37,582 nucleotides of DNA from Bacteroidales bacterium (GTDB lineage: Bacteria > Bacteroidota > Bacteroidia > Bacteroidales > WCHB1-69). Made by a program: the position numbers and the translations under genes. The notes under the pieces were generated by a model. The model was not told the origin of the DNA, searched no databases, and worked only from the letters and a program-made list of their open reading frames with translations. The stretch is taken from positions 1-37,582 of the forward strand of contig JAEETJ010000027.1 in assembly GCA_016290295.1 (NCBI GenBank). Direction: 5' to 3'. Shown here piece after piece: positions 26,144 through 34,700 of this stretch. Numbering within the stretch: position 1 is the stretch's first letter; each line of letters opens with the position of its first letter.

Positions 26144-27571
26144 TTATTCACATACATCACCAATGCCATTATGATTGGTGTCAAGTTGGTCAGGGTTAAA
26201 GGTGTTGGGGCAGTTGTCGCTTTCGTTAGGCACACCGTCACCATCAAGATCAGGATCACACACATCTCCCACTCCATCGCAGTCAATATCAAGCTGATCA
26301 CGATTGATAATATCTGGACAATTGTCATTTTCATTCAGAAATCCATCCCCATCACGGTCGGGATCGCACACATCGCCAATACCGTCATGATCCATATCTT
26401 CCTGTCCCGGATTGGCAATTTCCGGACAGTTGTCGCAGGCATCACCAATGCCGTCACCATCGGAATCCAATTGATCGGGGTTATAATGTAGTGGACAATT
26501 ATCTTCATTATTCGGGATACCGTCAGCGTCCATATCACCAGTGTCTTCCTCTTCATTGGGAATGCCATCGCCATCAATATCATCATCACAATCATCTCCA
26601 ATGCCATCCAAATCGAAATCCAACTGATTCGGATTAGGATAGTTTCTACAGTTATCGCAACTGTCGCCGATACCATCCCCATCGCTATCCAACTGGTCAT
26701 AATTAACATGTGAGGGGCAGTTGTCGCACACATCCCCTACGCCGTCTCCATCAAAGTCCGCTTGATTGGGATTCGGTTTTCCCGGGCAATTGTCGCAAAC
26801 ATCCCCAATACCATCACCATCCGTGTCACTCTGGTCGGGATTTGCTTTGCACGGGCAGTTATCCTGGCTGTTAAGCCAGCCATCGCCATCAATGTCCTCA
26901 ATACTTTCGGCGGAAATAAAATTGCTCACACCAAAATTCTCAAAGAAAGACAGCAGATTACCCATCACAGCACTCGTACTATCATCTTCTGCCACTGCTG
27001 CATACCACTGTCCATCAACCTGTTGCATACAAAAAGGAGTTATTGTCAACAGAGTATCATGATGATAACAATTCACCATGGCTAAGGTATAGCCATTCAG
27101 CTCGTATGTAAGGATGAGTTTCATTTTCTCCACAAGGGAAGTCGTAGCAAGATATTGGTTGACCAAACTAGGTTGAGTAAACACCATATCGAAGATTACC
27201 CTGTCTTCTGGCCGGTATTGTTGTTTGATATTCTCCATGGAATTACTCTGATATGCCTGCAACAATCGACACAAAAGTGCTGACGGGTTATTTGCTTCCG
27301 CAGAATTTTGACTACCACCAGTAAGAGATATCATACGGCTTTCGTCTTCTGAAGGGGCCATCCCAAACAAATTGTATGAGAAAACGAGTCCACAGATACA
27401 GTGACTGCTATCGGGCATATACATGCTCCTGCCATCCGCACCCAAATCCATGGTCATGATGTAATTCATAGGGGTGTATGCCGGGAAACGACAGCTTTGA
27501 GCTTGTACACGCATACACGACAAGACACTGGCAGTCAATAATAAAACTATATATAACTTTTTCATCTTCAT
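26144..27571 (-). CDS. Secreted calcium-binding thrombospondin type 3 repeat protein
   Basis: A 475-residue protein with a signal peptide (LYIVLLLTASVLSCMRVQAQ). Residues about 26-225 form an unfamiliar N-terminal domain with several cysteines. Residues 226-475 are wholly made of thrombospondin type 3 repeats: about ten to thirteen calcium loops of the form DxDGDGIGDVCDNCP followed by NPxQ spacers. In this family the Asp side chains bind calcium and the Cys residues bridge neighbouring loops, giving a stiff calcium-dependent rod. One stretch (DDDIDGDGIPNEEEDTG) lacks the cysteines. The protein ends in a TSP3 loop (NHNGIGDVCE) with no T9SS tail or other anchor, which is unusual, since TSP3 rods often precede an anchoring domain. 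It lies 6 bases after the 401-residue protein gene and 19 bases before the giant T9SS gene. Confidence 0.9.
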   Translation of the reverse strand: MKMKKLYIVLLLTASVLSCMRVQAQSCRFPAYTPMNYIMTMDLGADGRSMYMPDSSHCICGLVFSYNLFGMAPSEDESRMISLTGGSQNSAEANNPSALLCRLLQAYQSNSMENIKQQYRPEDRVIFDMVFTQPSLVNQYLATTSLVEKMKLILTYELNGYTLAMVNCYHHDTLLTITPFCMQQVDGQWYAAVAEDDSTSAVMGNLLSFFENFGVSNFISAESIEDIDGDGWLNSQDNCPCKANPDQSDTDGDGIGDVCDNCPGKPNPNQADFDGDGVGDVCDNCPSHVNYDQLDSDGDGIGDSCDNCRNYPNPNQLDFDLDGIGDDCDDDIDGDGIPNEEEDTGDMDADGIPNNEDNCPLHYNPDQLDSDGDGIGDACDNCPEIANPGQEDMDHDGIGDVCDPDRDGDGFLNENDNCPDIINRDQLDIDCDGVGDVCDPDLDGDGVPNESDNCPNTFNPDQLDTNHNGIGDVCE

Positions 27572-27577
27572 ACCTTT

Positions 27578-28783
27578 TTAATCCTTAAACAATACCGTTG
27601 AGCCAATAGGGACGGTCATTTTTTTTGTGTACATGCTAAAGAACGTCACTTGGCAAACAAGGCTCAAATCCAATTTCAACCCATCAAACTCTACACCTTC
27701 CCCCAGCGTCCATGACATTGACGCAGTTCCTGTAGCGACGGCATCACCTTGTATCGACAGGACATCCCGACTAGCCATCGACACTTCCGCACCAATTGCC
27801 ACGTCTGCAGATATAGAGACAGGTACAGGATCAAGGCCTGAACAATCTCCTTTGTAGGTATATGAGATTGGGCCGACATCAATTCCCGCACTAAAACCCA
27901 CATGAAAATTCAAGCCTCCCACTTTAGGGATACTGAACTGGGTGGGGATATAACAATCAAATGTCAGTCTGGGAGCGATAGAGAAACCCGATAGCGTATA
28001 TCCTGATATCTCCTCACCTTCACAGCATGCTCTGAAAAAATGGATATTAGGTTCATTGACAACAGGATCAAAGCCAATTTCACACGGAGATGCAGGAGCA
28101 CCTTTACCCAGAAAGTCCACAAAATCCTTTCCCTTTTGCAACATATTCTTCAGCATCTCCACGCCTTGCATAACTTTATCCAAATGAATACTTGACCCTG
28201 TTGATACGGAGAGTCCCTCATTATACACATCCACTGTTGCTGTCTTAGTGGAGGTATTGTTAGCGTAGGACAAACGGAATTGCAATTCCTGCTGATCCAC
28301 TACTCCACCCCAAGTATTGCTTACAAATTGCGGGCTGACAGTCACTAACGAACTATATCCAGGAGGATCTGTTTCAATGTCAAAATCCGACAAACGTACA
28401 GAATCCCCGTCATTGTAGCAGCTTTTCTTGGCCGTGACACTCTTGATGCCAATTGAGTCAACTAAATACACTGTCACATCATCCTCATTCTTGCCGCAGG
28501 AAGTTCTTTTAACTACGTGGTAAACATTGATAGGATTCCTAGGATTCACCGTAATAACCGGTTGATGATTATCCCCTATAATATTGGGGCCCGACCATTC
28601 ATAGCAATGATCTTCTTCGGCATCAGGCACTCCGATGTTCACCTGTTGCGAATTATCATCCCTTTGCAATATTTTCTTATCCTCGCCGGCAAATGGCTCA
28701 TTGGACTGCGCCCAAAGCGGCAGACAAGCCATAAGCATAAAGGCGGATACAAACAATGATTTGATATATTTCATAACATGCAT
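27578..28783 (-). CDS. Secreted protein with Ig/PKD-like N-terminal domain, function unknown
   Basis: A 401-residue protein with a signal peptide (KYIKSLFVSAFMLMACLPLW, then AQS). Residues about 30-110 (FAGEDKKILQRDD, YEWSGPN, PINVYHVVKRTSCG) resemble the Ig/PKD-like modules of the giant neighbours. A short amphipathic helix with Lys and Met (about 203-225) follows, then a Gly- and Ser-rich beta-strand region (about 250-395, for example FHVGFSAGIDVGPISYTYKG and VSISADVAIGAEVSMASRD) that alternates in a way reminiscent of a beta-barrel or beta-sandwich. I do not recognise that part. The start could also be Met4. Only 6 bases separate it from each neighbour, so it belongs to the same operon. 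It has no T9SS tail. Confidence 0.8.
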   Translation of the reverse strand: MHVMKYIKSLFVSAFMLMACLPLWAQSNEPFAGEDKKILQRDDNSQQVNIGVPDAEEDHCYEWSGPNIIGDNHQPVITVNPRNPINVYHVVKRTSCGKNEDDVTVYLVDSIGIKSVTAKKSCYNDGDSVRLSDFDIETDPPGYSSLVTVSPQFVSNTWGGVVDQQELQFRLSYANNTSTKTATVDVYNEGLSVSTGSSIHLDKVMQGVEMLKNMLQKGKDFVDFLGKGAPASPCEIGFDPVVNEPNIHFFRACCEGEEISGYTLSGFSIAPRLTFDCYIPTQFSIPKVGGLNFHVGFSAGIDVGPISYTYKGDCSGLDPVPVSISADVAIGAEVSMASRDVLSIQGDAVATGTASMSWTLGEGVEFDGLKLDLSLVCQVTFFSMYTKKMTVPIGSTVLFKD

Positions 28784-28789
28784 TTTTTA

Positions 28790-31700
28790 TTATTCAACAA
28801 CAGGTTTTATAGAGAATAGAAGAGATGCGGAAGTATAGGTATAAATCTTGATACTGCCATAGCTGCCCGGTCGGAGCAAACCTTCAGGTTCACCCTCTAT
28901 AGACAGCGGTATTCGTAATACTTTCTGACCCAAACGGATTTCATCCGAAGAAAGCGCGATGGGACAGCCACCATTACTCGTAATTTCCAATACCTGGTCG
29001 TGCAAATCCTCATTGCCGATATTGCCATACTCCAGCATCATCACCACAGTACGGTTCGGACGTGGTGCTCCTGGTATAATCAGATCAAAGCCAAGACCAT
29101 AGGGTGACGCGTCCTCAATGGTAAAACCATCGTGCAACACGGTTTCTCCCTCGCAGAAATTCACAGCACAAACATCATAAATTCCCGTTTCACGACCAGC
29201 GAGGTCAAAACGCACAAACGCCTGATAGTAGTTTTCGTATATCAGCGTATCTGCCCATATCGTGTCACTGTCATTGCGCAGGCAAACCAGCATGTCGGGA
29301 CGGAAGCGCGAGCCTGTCAACTCAACGGTCACCACCCCCTCGTTACTGCCATGGTTAGCATCAACAGACATCAGGATAAAAGGCAGAATATCCGCACGCA
29401 GAATAGTGTTTTGAGCTTCATTTGCAGGTGAGAAACCATAGACATTCACCCCATAATAACCTTCTTGGGTATAAGGTATATACAATGAGGGATTGCCCGT
29501 ATATTGGCCCACAGTAGAATAGTTATAGTTCAGATTATCACCTATCTGATTATGAGTAGCGTATATCTGGTTGTAGGCACCCAAAAGTGAATCTTCAGAA
29601 CTCAAGTGGATACGTACCGTTTGATTAGTATTTTCGCCTACCACCAGCATATAATCAGATACTTCATTATTGACCAAAGAATCAGACACATCGGTATTGA
29701 ATGGCAAAGGACGGATGGTGACTTCAAAGGGCTGTACCGAGCAGGCCGAGTTGTTGCTGTCATCAGTCTCATTGAAAGCATTGAGCACATCCGTTTTGAC
29801 AATAAGATAATACTCACCCATAGACAGGCCACTCACACGTGCATCTATACTTTGCGACATAGAAGAACCTATATTCAGGTCAATAGCAGAGGTCACACTG
29901 CCCAAAAGGCGGTCACCTGCATCAAAGATAGTGTCCGAGGAGATATATGCCAAGGTACGCAGGTCACGACCACTCATCGGATTAGAGCCCACGTTGTATA
30001 TGTTCCATTGTGCATGGAGTCTGCCTCCTGAAACCACTGTAGCATCACTGGTCACATCAGTCACAATCAAGTCGCCAGGTGCATGCATATTCACCTGTAG
30101 GGGAATGTATACGACATTATTGTCCCGATTAAATTCGTACATCGAATTACGGTCATTGACCGTCAATGTTAATACACTATTGCCTGTATAGGGCAAGGGA
30201 ATCCTGAACTCCACCGTATCAATATAGTATTCATCCTGGTCCAGAGTCATATTATCTTTCAGGTTGTAATTAGCGGGACCTGTTGAAAGCCATGAGTCTC
30301 TCCAAGATTGTTCTTCGATGGGAACACTGCCGACATTCTTTACCTTATAGGCCAAACGGGCGGGCTGACCGCTATACACCTCATCCAAAACAACAGCATC
30401 CATAATAGACAAATCAGGCACAGGCACCGTATTAACTACCAATGCCTTGACACGCATGTTATTGGACATATTAATATCTGGATTATCTTCTGGCCTCACA
30501 TAGCCTTTCAGATACGCTGTCGTTGGTGAACCGTATGGAACTTCGAACCACAAATCCTCCCAATATTCCTCACCGGCAAAGACAGGTCTAGTATGTTCTC
30601 TTGACAACAACTGATCACTATTACTGTTGTCCACCACATCACCTGGTCTATTTGCCAAATAAAATTCATCCTTAAATATATAAATTGAAGGCAGGTTGGA
30701 TAAATTCTTCACTTTCATGCGATAATGCACCATTTCCCCCCATTGCACAGTATCAGGGCCTTCTATTGCCATAACGGCAAGGTCTAAAGGATAATTTTCT
30801 ACTTTATACCGGTCACTGAGCACATAATTATTGTTTTCTCCCGTATACTCATATACATTTCTCCCTGCATCCACCAACATGTGGATAAAATAAAAACCTA
30901 CGGAAAATTCGCTCAAACTCATGGTCAAAGTGGCCGTTAATGTTATCTCTTCGCCCACAGCCAAATCTAAAATGTCCCGAACAACAATAGGTTCATCCAT
31001 GGGATTATAAACGGCGGGACTATTTGAGAAAAAGAAAGCATGATACACTGCTGCATTATTCAAATCAACAATACCATCATTACGAATAGTATATTCAACA
31101 GTAAATGGGCAACCCAAATAAGTGACTTGCGGAACCGTAAAGCTGGTCACATGAATATCCGGCCATGGACTTAGCCGTACTGTAAGTTCCTCACTTGTTC
31201 CCACATTGTTGTCTATCTGGTCGCCTTCGAATATCCTCCGATTTCCGTTACACACCACAAAAATATATCCTGGTCCATTTGTTCCATCAGGAATGGTTAC
31301 CGGATACGTAAAAGTTTGCATTTCACCCGCTTCCAAACGGAAACCATGATGTTCATACGAAGCAATCAAGCTTACATCATTATTCTCATAGCTATTGGGA
31401 CTTGTACCAAAATAGATATTATCTATCATTCTAAAGCCCTCCAAATCAGGTGCCGAAGCAACGCCACTTAAATTCTTCAGGGTATAGGACAATTCGACTG
31501 TAGTACCACTCCATGCTGTATCAGGATTTACCGCCACATTGACAACCGTCAAATCAGGCGGACTCACTTGTAAACTATACTTGGTCACATTATTATCATT
31601 GGCGTCGTATTCAAAAACATTGGAGTTAGCGTCGGTTTTCACAAACAGATTCCATTCCCCATCAATACCAACTGGAACATGCAGGGTAAACTCTTTCTGA

Positions 31701-34700
31701 TAAGACTCACCCGGATTCAGTCGTCCAGAATGTTCCTCCAGAGACACCATCGTTGCTTGAGTGGTTAACATCGTGTCACGACTAAGGAAAATCGCATCGT
31801 TCCACTCATCCACGTAAGTAGGTCCATATCCCATATTAGTTACCGTATAGCGGCAGACATATTGCTCATTGGCAAACACTACCGCCGGCATATCAATTGA
31901 CGTAACCACCAAATCCGGATAAGGAGACAGGATTACATGCATCGCCTGGGGATCAACCGCACGATTATTTTCCTCCCAAATACTTTCAAAAATTGTGTTA
32001 TACTGGTCAGTATGGACAAAGACATAGTAGTCACCCATAAAATCGATGGGTATTGTTATGGTGGAAGTCCGTTGAATACTGCTGTCTGGCAACAATCTTC
32101 CTTGATATGGAATGGAGCCCATCAAAAAGGCACCTTCCATGTTCAACGAGGAGTCTTGTGACAGGTATATGTCATCCTTCCATTCGCCATCTGCCAGAAT
32201 TTCACCTTGATTGAGCACCGTCCATGTTATAGGTATCTCATTTCCGGAAAACACATCAGTAGGATGGGCAATGGCAGTCACAATTAAATCAGGTACTGGA
32301 GGAGTGAGAATACTCACCACCCTATAATAGAAATTGTCAGTTTCTTTGCCAGACTCTTCTGTTATACCAAGGCCACCATATGCTATACCAGAAAGATAGG
32401 GATACGGATTGCCATCAATACTGGGGGTATAGGGATCTGGGGCAATGGTGTCTCCTGTCAATGAAAAATCAATATCATGGATAGCTCGAACATTTGTAAT
32501 GACAAAGAGATAATAATTGCCCACATAGTCTTCTGGAATAGTCACAGTAGTTGAGTTGGTGTAAGATTCTCCTGGTTCAAGTGATTGCAAGTTGGGGACG
32601 GTTGCCAACAATGTTTCCCTCACATCATACCAAAAACCACCACCAACACCATCCACACCCGATAGCCAGATGTAGTCATTCCAAGTCCCACCAGGTGGTG
32701 TTGTTCCATAACCATCATTCCTAACGGTCCACGTCACCGTCATTGTACTTCTGGCATAGGGAGCTGAATTCGTAATCTGCGTCACGTGCAAATCCGGATA
32801 CAATACCGGTTGCAAACACTGGGTTCTGAACATCAATATCGGAGATGGTGGGCCAGCTGTGGTATCATTGCACAAAACGCAAACCGTGACCATATAGTCG
32901 TTTTCTAACGGCAAATCCCTTATAACATACCTATTGTTATTCACCGTATCCTTGATTTGATCATCCATTGTTAAGCCATACGAGACTATCCACCGGTTCA
33001 CCCCTTCATCACGATTCCACATCAGGGTAACCACATCACAGCTCACGTCAGCGGTCAAGCCAGTCACTGCCGGACAGATATCAGGTGTTCTATAACCCTG
33101 ACCAATAATAGTCACCCACACGGAGGTATCGCTCACCAGTGTATCGTTGCAAACCGCAAACACATACACAGTATAGTGGTGGTTTTGGATCAAACCCGTC
33201 AAAGTATAGGCTGTATCCATTACCATAAGCTCCACCGGAGCCGAACCTTCTTCGGCATAAGACAGAAGCCATTGTTCCTCACCACCTCCACGGTTCCATG
33301 TCAGTTGAGCCATATCAAACATCACTTCCGCACTGAGATTTGACACTGGCAAGCATGACATAGGATCCTGCGGACAATGAGGCCGGTGGAAATACACTGA
33401 AGCTGATGGTTCGCTCTGCATCTGTTCATTGCAATAAGACTGTACAAAAGCGGTATAATCACGTCCTTCCTCCAAGTTTACCAAAGAAAACGTTGTATCA
33501 TTCACGAGGATGGTGGTAAGTTCCTCTCCCACTTCACCATACGACAACAGCCACTGATTTTCCCGATAAATCCGATTCCACTCCAAGTGCACAGAATCAC
33601 AATGAACACTTACACTCAAATGTGTAGCAGGCAAACAGGCACAATCCTCACTAAGCTCCGAGCATCCAATATCCACTATACTGTCGCGGACACGCATATT
33701 GCCATAAAAGTCAACATCGGCATCTACAGCCTCATTACTACCCTTGTCAACACAAGCCGACAGAGGATGCAAGCGGAAATCTCCTTGGTCGGGATTCATG
33801 AAACGCACATACAGTTGTTCTCCATTATACCTATCGTTTTCAGGTGCCAGCATAATATTTTCAGTTCCCACATAATCTCCCTCTACCGCACAATAATAAA
33901 GATTATTTTCAGTTGTACTTCCTCCAATATTGTTAGCTTCATTGACAGAATTACCCCAAGTACCGTACTCCAAGCCATTAAATCTGTTACCCCAGAATAT
34001 ACAGTTTGTTGCCGTCAAGGTACTGCTATAATTGTAAAGTCCGCCACCATTATTGCTTCTCTTGACGGTATTCCTCACGATATCACAGTTCACAAGATCC
34101 ACATAAGAATAGCGCGAGCCCACACCTATGCCGCCACCTTGATTTGAAGCGACATTATCATGTATCAAGCAATTGGAGAGTCGGGCATCACTTCTATAGA
34201 CTTTACTGGAAGCGGACACACCACCACCGAATGAGGCGGCATTATGGGCGATTTCCGTATGTTCAATTATGGTACCCCCAGCGAACAAGCCACCACCATA
34301 CACAGTTGCGGAGGTCATTTCTGCTCCATTATTGACAATTTTGCAATAGCTGATTTTATTTCTATACATCGGTTCATCCTGATAGGTATATCTTTCGTAT
34401 CCATACGCAAACACACCGCAACCCCACTTGTCTCCAAAGCCATCAATCACATTGTTTTGCACAATACAGTTCTTCAGATGGCTGTTCGCACGCATCACCA
34501 CACCCGCACCATCATCAAAAGTTCTTCCGTTCTGGATAGTAAAGCCGTCCCACACCACAGAATCCGCTTCGTCAAAATCATGGCTTTGGAACAACACCCG
34601 CTGTTGTTCCTGACCATCCAAAATAGAGACATGCTGTGTAAAATCACGTTCTGCCAATGAATATGTCGGAGGTTCATTTCCAGCAAAACCACCATACACA

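Noticed and set aside
26335-26733. Overlapping minus-strand frame within the TSP3 gene
   Set aside because: It is an out-of-frame shadow of the Asp/Gly-rich repeat codons and has no start context.
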